From contig JAQTZB010000007.1 in the NCBI GenBank assembly GCA_028688015.1, positions 62,001 to 126,000 of the forward strand: a DNA stretch of 64,000 bases, read 5' to 3'. Position numbers and translations under genes: made by a program. Below, one piece after another: positions 16,189 through 24,421 of the stretch. The notes below the pieces were generated by a model. That model saw nothing but the letters and a program-made list of their open reading frames with translations, was not told where the DNA came from and ran no database searches. Positions within the stretch are counted from its first letter, which is position 1. Every line of letters starts with the position of its first letter. Origin of the DNA: Elusimicrobiales bacterium (GTDB lineage: Bacteria; Elusimicrobiota; Elusimicrobia; Elusimicrobiales; UBA9959).

Positions 16189-17229
16189 CTAGCGGGCGCC
16201 GGGCGCGGCGGCCCGCTCGCGCTCTTCCTGCGCCTGCGTCCAGGCGGTGAAGCCGGCCGAGGCGGCCGGGAAGGCGGACTGTTCGTCGCCGGCGCGGTAG
16301 CTCCAAGCCCAGGCCCCGGCCAGGCCGGCGCGCAGCGCCGCGTCGAGGTAGAACTCCGCCGGGCGGCGCCCGGCCGTGCCGAATTCGCCCAGCACGCAGG
16401 GACGGTCCAGGCGGGCGCTCCCGGGCCCGGGGTCCCCGTTCATGTGCTCGTAGTAATGGTACTGGTAGAAATCCAGGCCCAGGCCGCGCCAGCGCCGCAG
16501 GTCGGCCGCGCTCGCGCTGCCCACCGTCACCGGCTGCCGCGCGTGCTCGTGGACCAGCTCCGCGGCCCGGCGCACGAAGTCGCGCACTTTGTCGCCCGGC
16601 AGGCCGTCCTTGTCCATCCGCCACTCCGGCTCGTTCATGATCTCCCAGGCCAGGATCTCCTGGCGCGCGCCGTAGCGCTTGAGCAGCGGCCGCAGGGCGT
16701 TGTCGAAAAGGGATCGGGAGGCGGCAGGGTTTGCCAGCAGGGCCGCCCTCCCGCCCAGTTGAGCGCCGTTGACCAGCCGGGCCTCGTCGAGCAGGTGGAA
16801 ATCGAACAGCACCAGGACCAGCCGGACGCCGCTGCGCCCGGCTATCTCCAGCGCGGCGTCCAGGTCCCGGTAAAAGCGTTTATCGAAGCCGGTGACCCGG
16901 CCGCGGGCGTCGAACTCGGGCGCGGCCCGGCCGTCGCACAGCACGAACCAGCGCGCCACCCGGGCGCCGGCCGTGCGCATCGCGGCGAAATCCTTCTCCG
17001 CCTCGGCCCGCCCCTCCGGAGACGAGACGCCGCGGTGCCCCCACGGCGACGCGCCGAAGTCCCAGCCGTAATTGATCCAAGGGTAGTTCAGGCCGGCGGC
17101 GAAGCCGTCCATGATGCGGCCCGCCGGGCGGGGGCGCTCGCCGCAACGGACGGGGCTCCAGCAGCGGAAGGCCAGGGCGGCCGCCAGGAAGAGAGCCCCG
17201 GCTGCGGCCGCCTGAAGGGCGCGGCTCAT
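16189..17229 (-). CDS. GH5-like glycoside hydrolase, membrane-anchored or secreted
   Basis: 346 residues with a hydrophobic N-terminus (about 5-22). It has a TIM-barrel hydrolase pattern of clan GH-A: acid/base Glu200 in AWEIMNEPEW and nucleophile candidate Glu282 in CVLGEFGT, with FYQYHYYEHM on the intervening strand. Cellulases and mannanases of GH5 and related families share these motifs; the substrate cannot be told. Its ATG overlaps the stop of the hydrogenase maturation protease by four nt, an unexpected operon partner. Confidence 0.75.
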   Translation of the reverse strand: MSRALQAAAAGALFLAAALAFRCWSPVRCGERPRPAGRIMDGFAAGLNYPWINYGWDFGASPWGHRGVSSPEGRAEAEKDFAAMRTAGARVARWFVLCDGRAAPEFDARGRVTGFDKRFYRDLDAALEIAGRSGVRLVLVLFDFHLLDEARLVNGAQLGGRAALLANPAASRSLFDNALRPLLKRYGARQEILAWEIMNEPEWRMDKDGLPGDKVRDFVRRAAELVHEHARQPVTVGSASAADLRRWRGLGLDFYQYHYYEHMNGDPGPGSARLDRPCVLGEFGTAGRRPAEFYLDAALRAGLAGAWAWSYRAGDEQSAFPAASAGFTAWTQAQEERERAAAPGAR

Positions 17230-17714
17230 GACGCGTCCTCCAGGGAGTTGAAATAGGCGGCCAGCTCCGCCGCCGCCCGCTCCGCCTCGGGTGAAAGGCC
17301 TTCTTTATAATCCAGCGATTTGGCCTGCACGCCGACCACCGCCAGTTCCGCGCCGGTGTCTTCCCTGATTATGGAGAAGGTCACCGAGAGCGGGAAGCTG
17401 TGCGTGGAGATGGGCATGGCCTGATTGATGGCCTCCAGCGGGATCACGCGGACTTCCCCCGCCCTGCCCTGGAAATGCGCGGCGTCTACGAGGATGACCT
17501 TGTCGGGCTTCCAGTTTATGGCGGTCTGGGCTATGTTCTCCGGCGTGGTTCCGGCGTCGAGCAGGCGCAGCTCAGGGCGCGTGAATTTGACATGGGAGCA
17601 AACGTAAGGGCCGACGCCATCGTCGGCCCTCAGCGTACTGCCCAGCGTTATCACCAGCGTCCGCCCCTTCGGGGCGAGCGCGGCGGCGACTTCCTTATTC
17701 CACGAAGGTGACAT
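17226..17714 (-). CDS. [NiFe] hydrogenase maturation endopeptidase (HycI/HyaD family)
   Basis: 162 residues. Such proteases cut the C-terminal peptide from the hydrogenase large subunit after nickel insertion. The N-terminal motif GSTLRADDGVGPY corresponds to the family's GNxLxxDDGxG, with the conserved metal-binding Asp, and a second site is VILVDAAHF. Its ATG lies inside the last codons of hydA (20-nt overlap), consistent with acting on that subunit. It most resembles the HycI branch that serves group 3 and 4 enzymes. Confidence 0.88.
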   Translation of the reverse strand: MSPSWNKEVAAALAPKGRTLVITLGSTLRADDGVGPYVCSHVKFTRPELRLLDAGTTPENIAQTAINWKPDKVILVDAAHFQGRAGEVRVIPLEAINQAMPISTHSFPLSVTFSIIREDTGAELAVVGVQAKSLDYKEGLSPEAERAAAELAAYFNSLEDAS

Positions 17715-19023
17715 CGAGGAAGTGCGCGGAGCAGGAGATGCACGGGTCGTAAGCCCGCACGAGCATCTCGAGCTTGAGGCGGATCTTGTCCTTCCCCTCG
17801 CCCAGGATCTCGGGCAGGAACTTGGCGAAGTCGTGCTCGATATTATTCACGTTCTGGTTGGTCGGGATGATGCAGTTGGCGGTCTTGATCATGCCGTTCT
17901 TGTCCGTCACGTAGTTATGGTGCAGGATGCCGCGCGGCACCTCCACCGAGCCCACGCCGTCGCCGGCGCGCACCGGCACGGCGCCCTTCTCGTTGACGCC
18001 CACGGTGAGCTGCTGGCTGTAGTCCAGGCCGTTCTTCTTGAGGTCCTTGAGGATCTCGAGCGCGTGGTAATAGCAGTGCACTATCTCCACCACCTGCGCC
18101 ACGGTGTTCAGGAAGGGGTTCTTGCAGACCGGCTTGAAGCCCAGTTCCTTGGCAAGCGCCTTGGCCTTGGGGTGCAGCTTGTGCGCGTTCAGGTTGAAGC
18201 GGGCCAGCGCGCCCACGAACAGGCTCTCGCGGCTCCACTTCGACCACTTGGCGGACGAGCGCGGGTCTATGAACTCGTTGGTGGACTTCTTATAGTCCTT
18301 ATAGCTGACGCGCTTGCCGTCGGTGGAACCGATGTCGCCGTTGAGCAGCGGATACTCGTCGTCATCCGAGACCAGCGCCACGAACTCGGTGTCGCGCTCG
18401 AAATCCGGGAACTTCAGGGTCTTGGCGAGCTTGAGCACTTCGCCCAGGTCCTCAGCCATGCCCTCGAGCAGCTTTATCTGCGTGTCGATCTCTTTCTTCG
18501 AAGGCAGCTTGGTCCAGCCGCCGGCGATCATGGTGATCGGATGGATGTGGCGCCCGACCAGGATGTCGCAGCAGTCGTTGACGGCCTTCTTCAGGCGCAG
18601 CACCTGGCGCACGGTCTTGTTGTGCGAGGCGATGAGCGGGATGAAGGACGGCACGCCCAGCACGTCGGGGGCGGCCAGCAGGTAGACGTGCAGGATGTGG
18701 CTGTCGAGGAACTCGTAGTCGAGCAGCAGCTTGCGCAGCTTCACGGTCTGCTCGGTCGGCGTCACGCCCAGCGCGTCCTCGGCCGCCTTCACGGAGGCCA
18801 GCGAGTGGCCGCAGGAGCAGATGCCGCAGATGCGGCTGGTGATGTGCTGCGCCTCGAAGATGCTGCGGCCGCGCAGCATGCCCTCGAACAGGCGGGGCGT
18901 CTCCACCACGTGGAACTCGCACTTCTCGATCTTGCCGTTCTTGACGTTGGCGACTATGTTGCCGTGGCCTTCGACGCGGGTGACGTATTCAACTTTGATG
19001 TCGAGATCTTTTACGTTAGCCAT
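17695..19023 (-). CDS. hydA: Group 3b-type [NiFe] hydrogenase large (alpha) subunit
   Basis: 442 residues from the ATG that overlaps the small-subunit stop (TAATG). It binds the Ni-Fe active site through RICGICSCGHS (Cys66, Cys69) and DPCISC (Cys428, Cys431). The chain ends SAHFLDVTFVE, so cleavage after His434 would remove eight residues, and the protease gene follows. Gene order beta-gamma-delta-alpha matches the cytoplasmic NADP-linked sulfhydrogenases of Pyrococcus (HydBGDA). It can in principle evolve H2 from NADPH, or oxidise H2. Confidence 0.95.
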   Translation of the reverse strand: MANVKDLDIKVEYVTRVEGHGNIVANVKNGKIEKCEFHVVETPRLFEGMLRGRSIFEAQHITSRICGICSCGHSLASVKAAEDALGVTPTEQTVKLRKLLLDYEFLDSHILHVYLLAAPDVLGVPSFIPLIASHNKTVRQVLRLKKAVNDCCDILVGRHIHPITMIAGGWTKLPSKKEIDTQIKLLEGMAEDLGEVLKLAKTLKFPDFERDTEFVALVSDDDEYPLLNGDIGSTDGKRVSYKDYKKSTNEFIDPRSSAKWSKWSRESLFVGALARFNLNAHKLHPKAKALAKELGFKPVCKNPFLNTVAQVVEIVHCYYHALEILKDLKKNGLDYSQQLTVGVNEKGAVPVRAGDGVGSVEVPRGILHHNYVTDKNGMIKTANCIIPTNQNVNNIEHDFAKFLPEILGEGKDKIRLKLEMLVRAYDPCISCSAHFLDVTFVE

Positions 19024-19814
19024 TATTTCACACCTTCCTTGCACTTGTTGTACATATCGAACTTAGCTTTGATTAGTTCGGGCTTGAGATTGTACTTGCT
19101 TATGACGTCGTTGGCGTTCTTGGCGGGATTGCTCACCTCGCCGCGGCAGCCGTAGCAGATGTTGCCGTTATTGACGCACCAGGAATTGCAGCCGGCCTTG
19201 GTCCAGGGGCCCAGGCAGGCCAGTCCCCGCTCGTACATGCAGACGTTCTCGTTGAGCTTGCACTCGGCGCAGACCGGGTTGTCCGGCACGGTGTAGGGCA
19301 GGCCGCGCAGCGCGGACTTGAGCACTTCCACCAGTTCGGGCGCGTAGATCGGGCAGCCGTTGATGGAGTAATCCACCTTGACCACCTGGTGAATGGCCTT
19401 CGTCGGAGTGCTGTCGAACAGCTTGTAGTCCTTGCCGTACACGCTGGCCCGGATCTCGTCGAGCTCGAAGGAGTTCTTCATGCCATTGACGCCGCCGGTG
19501 CAGGCGCAGGCGCCGTAGGCGATGAGCACCTTGGCCCTCGCGCGGATCTTCTTGAGGCGCTCCTCGGCGTGGTGGTCCCCGATGGAACCTTCTATGAAGA
19601 CCACGTCGTAGTCGCCGTCCCATTTCTCGCTGATGGCCTCGCGGAACTCGACCACGTCAACCGCGCCGAGCACGTCAAGCAGGAGCTCGCCGAGGTTGGT
19701 GATCTGCAGCTGGCAGCCCTCGCAGGAGGCGAAGTCGAAGAACGCCACCTTGGGCTTGGCGGCGGCCTTGGGGGCCTTCGCCGGGGTCTTTACGGGTTTC
19801 TTGGTATTTTTCAT
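19023..19814 (-). CDS. hydD: [NiFe] hydrogenase small (delta) subunit
   Basis: 263 residues beginning with a Lys/Pro/Ala-rich tail of about 22 residues that is not typical of the family. The proximal [4Fe-4S] ligands are in CEGCQ (Cys31, Cys34), CAC (103-105) and NGCPIYAPE (Cys154). Eight more Cys between 182 and 223 (CAEC, C192, C200, C209, C213, CYGC) suit two further clusters. No twin-arginine signal, so the enzyme is cytoplasmic. It passes electrons between the Ni-Fe site and HydG/HydB. Confidence 0.94.
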   Translation of the reverse strand: MKNTKKPVKTPAKAPKAAAKPKVAFFDFASCEGCQLQITNLGELLLDVLGAVDVVEFREAISEKWDGDYDVVFIEGSIGDHHAEERLKKIRARAKVLIAYGACACTGGVNGMKNSFELDEIRASVYGKDYKLFDSTPTKAIHQVVKVDYSINGCPIYAPELVEVLKSALRGLPYTVPDNPVCAECKLNENVCMYERGLACLGPWTKAGCNSWCVNNGNICYGCRGEVSNPAKNANDVISKYNLKPELIKAKFDMYNKCKEGVK

Positions 19815-19827
19815 GGGTATCTCCGTA

Positions 19828-20670
19828 TTAAAGCTTCTTCGATTCCTTCACCTCTTCGTAGGTGAAGGTGGGGCCGTCTTTGCAGCAGTAGTAGTTCTTG
19901 GGGTGATCTATCTGGCAGTGGCCGCATTTCCCCATGCCGCATTTCATGTGCCGCTCGAGGGACAGGATGATCTGGCGCTCGGGCAGGTTCTTCTTGAGCA
20001 GCTCGGCGATGACGAACTTGTACATGATCGGGGGACCGACCACTACGCCGAAGGTCTTTTCCGGGTTGATGGTCACGCCGGGGATCAGGCTGGTGATCAG
20101 GCCGACGTTGCCCTTCCAGTCGGGGGCCGTGCGGTCCACCGTGCAGGAGAAGTTGACGTCCAGGCGCTTCTGCCAGGCCTTGATCTCGTCGCCGAACAGC
20201 ATGTCGGTGGGAGTCTTGCAGCCGAGCAGGATGTCCACCTTGCCGAACTCGCGGCGGTTGTCCATCACGTAATTGATCAGCGAGCGCAGCGGCGCGATAC
20301 CTAAGCCGCCCGCCACGAACAGCAGGTCGTTGCCGGTCATCAGCTTCACCGGGAACGGCTTGCCGAACGGCCCGCGGATGCCCAGCCAGTCGCCCTTGCC
20401 CAGCGAGTGCATGTGCTTGGTCAGACGGCCGGCCGCGCGCACGGTCAGTTCGAAGGAGCCGCGCTTGGTGGGGCTGGAGCAGACGGAGATGGGCGCTTCG
20501 CCCACGCCGTAGAGCTCTACCTGCACGAACTGCCCGGGCTCGTGGTCCAGGTCGCCGTCCTCGAGCTTTATGTCGAACCATTTTTCGGTGGCCGTCATCT
20601 GCCTGGCGGCGATTATCTGGCCCTTGCGGAGCCTCCAGTTGGAATTTTCGATGTGGATGTTCTCGGTCAT
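19828..20670 (-). CDS. hydG: Hydrogenase gamma subunit, FAD/NAD(P)H-binding
   Basis: 280 residues of the ferredoxin-NADP reductase/PyrK type: a flavin-binding barrel (GQFVQVELYGVGEAPISVCS), an NAD(P) domain (FVAGGLGIAPLRSLI), and a C-terminal [2Fe-2S] site (KCGMGKCGHC, Cys244, 249, 252, plus Cys262/263). It links the hydrogenase module to NADP(H). The gap to hydB is nine nt and to hydD 13 nt. Do not confuse with the [FeFe]-hydrogenase maturase also called HydG. Confidence 0.93.
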   Translation of the reverse strand: MTENIHIENSNWRLRKGQIIAARQMTATEKWFDIKLEDGDLDHEPGQFVQVELYGVGEAPISVCSSPTKRGSFELTVRAAGRLTKHMHSLGKGDWLGIRGPFGKPFPVKLMTGNDLLFVAGGLGIAPLRSLINYVMDNRREFGKVDILLGCKTPTDMLFGDEIKAWQKRLDVNFSCTVDRTAPDWKGNVGLITSLIPGVTINPEKTFGVVVGPPIMYKFVIAELLKKNLPERQIILSLERHMKCGMGKCGHCQIDHPKNYYCCKDGPTFTYEEVKESKKL

Positions 20671-20679
20671 GATATCCCC

Positions 20680-21777
20680 TTATTTATGCTCGGCGGCCAG
20701 GGCCTTCAGGGTGTCCTTCAGGTTGATCTTGGCCATGCAGGGGCGCGTGCAGCGGCCGCAGCCGGTGCAGAAGGAGCGGTAGAACTTGTCGAGCGGGTAC
20801 TTGAACTTGCGGTAGAAGCGGTGCCGCTGCCGGTTGGCGCGCTCCTCGCGGAAGTTCTCGCCGCCGGCCACGGTGGCGAACGTCTCGAACTGGCAGGAAT
20901 CCCAGGTGCGGTTGCGCGACCCGGTCTTCAGGTCCAGGTTGATCGTGTCGGCCATGTCGAAGCAGTAGCAGGTGGGACAGACGTTGGTGCAGTTGCCGCA
21001 GCTGACGCACTTGCCGCCCAGGTCGTGCCAGACCTTGCTCTCCGTGCCTTTCGCGAAGATCTCGGGGAGTTTCTTCGGGTCGACGCCGATCTCGTTCTGG
21101 AAGGCGTGCTTCTTGTTCTCGCGCACCTTGTCCAGCGCGGCCATGTCGGCCACGGAGGCCTTGCCGAGCCCCATGTTCTCCACGAGCTCCTCGCCCTTCT
21201 GCGTGTTCACGTGGATGATCCACTTGTCGCCGATGTCGGTGAAGAACAGGTCGTAACCGCCGTTGGGGTAGTGGTTCCCGACGAGCGCGCAGCTGGCGTT
21301 GCCGTCGCAGTATTTGTTGCACTCGAGGCCGATGATGATGATGTTCTCTTTGCGCAGCAGGTAGTTATAATCGCGGGGGCGCTCGGAGAAAACCATGTTC
21401 AGGCACTGTATGCCGGCCAGGTCGCAGGTATGCACGGCGAAGATGGCCAGCTTCTCGGCCTCCAAGTCCGCCTTGTCCTGGGGCTTCTCGCCGGAGAGGT
21501 CAAAATCCAGCATCTTCTCGCGCGGCGGCATGAAATATTTCTTCGGAGGGAGTATCGTCGGGATATACTCCATCGATATCTCCGAGGCTTCTTCGACTTC
21601 CTCGAAAGCGTAGTTATTATACCCCTTGGCTACAGGGGCATAGACCTTCATCTGCTTGGCCAGACTCTTTATAAAGCAGTTCAGGTTGTCTTTCTGCAAT
21701 ATGTGGTAATTCACTCTGGTGACCTCCGTTGACAGATTAACGAATACCGCTTCTATATTATATGTAAATTTCCTCAT
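20680..21777 (-). CDS. hydB: Hydrogenase beta subunit, iron-sulfur electron-transfer protein
   Basis: 365 residues of the sulfhydrogenase beta/AsrA-like family. Two ferredoxin-type motifs are present: CVSCGNCTNVCPTC (first Cys at about 257) and CTGCGRCTRPC (first Cys at about 337). Family members pass electrons between the FAD subunit and external acceptors, including sulfur in Pyrococcus. I use the second ATG (21775-21777); the codon before it is another possible start (TTG). No clear SD is present. It heads the operon hydBGDA-protease-GH5. Confidence 0.93.
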   Translation of the reverse strand: MRKFTYNIEAVFVNLSTEVTRVNYHILQKDNLNCFIKSLAKQMKVYAPVAKGYNNYAFEEVEEASEISMEYIPTILPPKKYFMPPREKMLDFDLSGEKPQDKADLEAEKLAIFAVHTCDLAGIQCLNMVFSERPRDYNYLLRKENIIIIGLECNKYCDGNASCALVGNHYPNGGYDLFFTDIGDKWIIHVNTQKGEELVENMGLGKASVADMAALDKVRENKKHAFQNEIGVDPKKLPEIFAKGTESKVWHDLGGKCVSCGNCTNVCPTCYCFDMADTINLDLKTGSRNRTWDSCQFETFATVAGGENFREERANRQRHRFYRKFKYPLDKFYRSFCTGCGRCTRPCMAKINLKDTLKALAAEHK

Positions 21778-21780
21778 CAA

Positions 21781-22014
21781 AAATAAACCGCCGCGCCGGG
21801 CTGGAACGCACGCGAGGGAGCGGTATTAGCGGCGCTTATAACCGCCGGTCCCTCGCCCCCCCCCGCTGAAAGGGGCCCGCGGCCCCAAGGCGCGAAAAGC
21901 CGCCTGGCCGCGGGGATTAGAAGAATTAATAACGGCGGAGAATCGTTATAAAATAACGGGGTCCGGGAGCGCCGGAAAAGAGCCGGACGCCCCCTAAATT
22001 TGTAAAATATAAGC
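21781..22014. other. Divergent intergenic region between hydB and sixA
   Basis: Contains a GC-rich imperfect inverted repeat around 21865-21917 (GCCCGCGGCCCC against GCCTGGCCGCGG) and then an AT-rich stretch leading to the sixA -10 element. No gene is visible. The hydrogenase promoter should lie here, but I could not pick a convincing -35/-10 pair for it. Confidence 0.4.
22003..22008 (+). promoter_or_regulatory. -10 element, leaderless-type, of sixA
   Basis: TAAAAT six nt before the sixA ATG. The 15-nt context AATTTGTAAAATATA is repeated exactly before the 40433 gene. Confidence 0.6.
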
Positions 22015-22500
22015 ATGACTGAACTGGTCTTCATGCGGCACGGCCACGCCCTCTCCCGGCAGGAAGCCGGCGCCGCCTCCGATTCGGAACGCCCCCTCTC
22101 GCCCCGCGGCGAGCGCGAGGCTTTGGAATCGGCCAGGCGCCTGCAGGCCGCGGGCTTCGCTCCGGACCGGATCGTTTCCAGCCCCTTCCTGCGCGCCTGC
22201 CGCACCGCCGAGATAGCCGCGGGCGTGTTCCCCTCGGCCTCGCGCGAGACAGACCGGGCCATCTCGGACGGGCCCGCCCAGGCCCTGTTGGACCTGGCGC
22301 AGGGCTTCTACGCCGGCAAGGACCGCGTGCTCCTGATCGGGCACCAACCCCTGCTGGGGGCGGTGGCGGCCTACCTCCTCGGCGACGACCCCTTCGACCT
22401 CTCCCCCGCCGGTTTCGTGCGGCTCAAATGCGAAGGGGAGCCGGGCTGCGCCACGCTGCTGGAATTCTACGCCCCGCCGCCCTCCAAGGACGGCCGTTGA
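22015..22500 (+). CDS. sixA: SixA-type phosphohistidine phosphatase
   Basis: 161-residue histidine-phosphatase-superfamily enzyme. The catalytic RHG (FMRHGHA, His9) and the second His in LIGHQPLLG are present, as is SSPFLRACRTAEI. In E. coli SixA dephosphorylates phosphohistidine of the nitrogen PTS protein NPr; a target here is unknown, though an EIIA domain is encoded at 40433. Start is six nt after a TAAAAT box, no SD. The stop overlaps the TTG start of the SpoIID-like gene. Confidence 0.85.
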   Translation: MTELVFMRHGHALSRQEAGAASDSERPLSPRGEREALESARRLQAAGFAPDRIVSSPFLRACRTAEIAAGVFPSASRETDRAISDGPAQALLDLAQGFYAGKDRVLLIGHQPLLGAVAAYLLGDDPFDLSPAGFVRLKCEGEPGCATLLEFYAPPPSKDGR

Positions 22501-23630
22501 AACTCCTGCTGCTGCTGTTCCTGCTGCCCGCCCCCGCCCGCGCCGCGGACCGGGAAGTTGCCGTCAACATCTATTCCCTGCACAAGTTCTCGTCCGTTAC
22601 CGCCGAGCCCGCCGGCGGCGGCTCAGAGGCCGCCGGCCACGCACTCTCAGCGGCGGGCCGATTCTCCGCCAAAGGCTCCTTGGTCAGTTTCGACGGGCGC
22701 CACAAGGCCGGCCCCGCGAAGATATTGCGCGCGTCCGGAGGGATCTGGCTCTCGGGCAAGGGCCTGCCGCGCCGGCTCTATAACGGCGACCTGATCTTCA
22801 CGGCCGACAAGGGCCGCCTCAGGATCGCCAACCTGCTGAGCCTGGAGCCCTACATCGCCGGGGTCGTAAGCGGAGAAGCCGCCGACTTTTCCCACCCGGA
22901 AGCCTACAAGGCCCAGGCCGTCGCCGCCCGCACCTACGCGCTGAAGCATTACAAGGCCCACTCCGGCGAGGGCTATAACCTCTGCGACTCCACCCATTGC
23001 CAGCTCTATACAGGGGCCGCCAAGGTCAGCCCCAAGGCGCGCGCGGCCGCGGAGGCCACCGCCGGAGAGATCCTGCTCTACAAAGGCGCGCCCGCGGAAA
23101 CCTATTACCACTCGGCCTGCGGCGGGCGCACCGAGGACATGGCCTTCGTCTGGCCCTTCGAGGCCAAGCCCTACCTGGTTTCGGTGAAGGACGGCCCCAC
23201 GGGCCGCCCCTACTGCTCCATCGCGCCCGGCTTCAAGTGGAAGACCAAGATCTATTACACCGGGCTCACGCGCCTGGCCCGGCAGGCGGGGTGGCTCGTG
23301 TCCGACGAGGAAGCCAAAGGGCTGCGCATCACGGCCTGGGGCACCTCGGGCAGGGCGGCGGAACTGGAGATCACCACGCAGCGCCGCAAGGTGGCCGTCC
23401 CGGCCACCGAGTTCTACCACGGCGTCGGCCGGCGCGCCGGCTGGAACGCCGTCAGGAGTTCCTGGTTCCGCATCCTCAACGGCCGCGACTATGTTTTTCT
23501 CGACGGGGTGGGCAGCGGCCACGGCGTCGGGCTCTGCCAGTGGGGCGCCGAAGGCATGGCGCGCAGGGGCTTTAAATACCGGGAGATCCTGAAGCACTAC
23601 TATCCCGGCACGGAGATAAACCATGACTAA
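22497..23630 (+). CDS. SpoIID/LytB-domain secreted protein
   Basis: 377 residues if translation starts at the TTG overlapping the sixA stop (TTGA), which gives a proper signal peptide (KLLLLLFLLPAPARA); a longer upstream frame is a shadow of sixA. The SpoIID domain is clear: YIAGVVSGE, KAQAVAARTYALKH, DSTHCQLYTG, TYYHSACGG, and at the end GSGHGVGLCQWGAEGMARRG. SpoIID is a glycan-strand lytic transglycosylase acting on denuded peptidoglycan; in non-sporulating bacteria its homologues trim cell wall. It is followed with an 8-nt overlap by uppP. Confidence 0.87.
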   Translation: MKLLLLLFLLPAPARAADREVAVNIYSLHKFSSVTAEPAGGGSEAAGHALSAAGRFSAKGSLVSFDGRHKAGPAKILRASGGIWLSGKGLPRRLYNGDLIFTADKGRLRIANLLSLEPYIAGVVSGEAADFSHPEAYKAQAVAARTYALKHYKAHSGEGYNLCDSTHCQLYTGAAKVSPKARAAAEATAGEILLYKGAPAETYYHSACGGRTEDMAFVWPFEAKPYLVSVKDGPTGRPYCSIAPGFKWKTKIYYTGLTRLARQAGWLVSDEEAKGLRITAWGTSGRAAELEITTQRRKVAVPATEFYHGVGRRAGWNAVRSSWFRILNGRDYVFLDGVGSGHGVGLCQWGAEGMARRGFKYREILKHYYPGTEINHD

Positions 23631-24399
23631 CATCCAGGCCATCGTGCTCGGCGTCCTGCAGGGGGCCGGGGAATTCCTCCCGATCTCCAGCTCCGCCCAC
23701 CTCGCCATCGCGCCCAAAGTCTTCGGCTGGGCATACCAGGGGCTCGCCTACGACGTGATGCTGCACCTGGGCACGCTGCTCGCAGTGCTCATCTACTTCG
23801 CCAAGGACTGGCTCAAGATCTTCCGCGACGCCTGGGCCGCGCCCCGCTCGCCCGAAGGGCGCGTCCTCTGGCTGCTGGCGCTGGCCTCGGTGCCGGCCGG
23901 CCTGGCCGGCGTCCTGCTCAACGACTACGCCGAGACGGTCTTCAGGAACCCGCTCTGGATCGCCTTTAACCTGGTCTTCTTCTCTTTCGTGATCTACGCG
24001 GCGGACCGCAAGCCGGCCCAGGTCCTCGACGAGGCCGCCTTCTCCCCCCGGCACGCGCTGCTCATCGGCCTGGCGCAGTGCGTCGCCCTGATGCCGGGCG
24101 CCTCGCGCTCGGGCATGACCATCATGGCCGCGCTGTTCCTCGGCTACACGCGCTCGGCCTCCGCCCGGCTGTCCTTCCTGCTCTCCACCCCGGTCATCCT
24201 GGGCGCGGGCCTGCTGGAGGCCCGCAAGATAACTCCTGACCAGCTCAACGCCGCCTTCGCCTGGGGCCTGGCCGCCTCTTTCCTGGCCGGCCTCGCCTTC
24301 ATCTGGCTGCTGATGGCGTGGATGAAGCGGCGCACGCTCGCCCCGTTCCTCGCCTACCGCGTGCTGCTGGGCGCGGCCATATTCTTTTATTTCAAATAA
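23623..24399 (+). CDS. uppP: Undecaprenyl-diphosphatase UppP (BacA)
   Basis: 258-residue polytopic membrane enzyme that dephosphorylates undecaprenyl diphosphate, recycling the lipid carrier for peptidoglycan and O-antigen. Both signature loops are present: EFLPISSSAHL near the N-terminus and PGASRSGMTI in the middle. It overlaps the SpoIID-like gene by 8 nt, so two cell-wall genes are coupled. Confidence 0.95.
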   Translation: MTNIQAIVLGVLQGAGEFLPISSSAHLAIAPKVFGWAYQGLAYDVMLHLGTLLAVLIYFAKDWLKIFRDAWAAPRSPEGRVLWLLALASVPAGLAGVLLNDYAETVFRNPLWIAFNLVFFSFVIYAADRKPAQVLDEAAFSPRHALLIGLAQCVALMPGASRSGMTIMAALFLGYTRSASARLSFLLSTPVILGAGLLEARKITPDQLNAAFAWGLAASFLAGLAFIWLLMAWMKRRTLAPFLAYRVLLGAAIFFYFK

Positions 24400-24409
24400 C
24401 CCGTAATTG

Positions 24410-24415
24410 TATAAT
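24410..24415 (+). promoter_or_regulatory. -10 element, leaderless-type
   Basis: TATAAT six nt upstream of the ATG at 24422, preceded by AATTG; no SD sequence fits between them. Confidence 0.55.
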
Positions 24416-24421
24416 GGACCT

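Noticed and set aside
16189-17229. GH5-like protein as part of hydrogenase maturation
   Set aside because: It has clear catalytic Glu motifs of a glycosidase and nothing seen in Hyp proteins; the link is only operon position.
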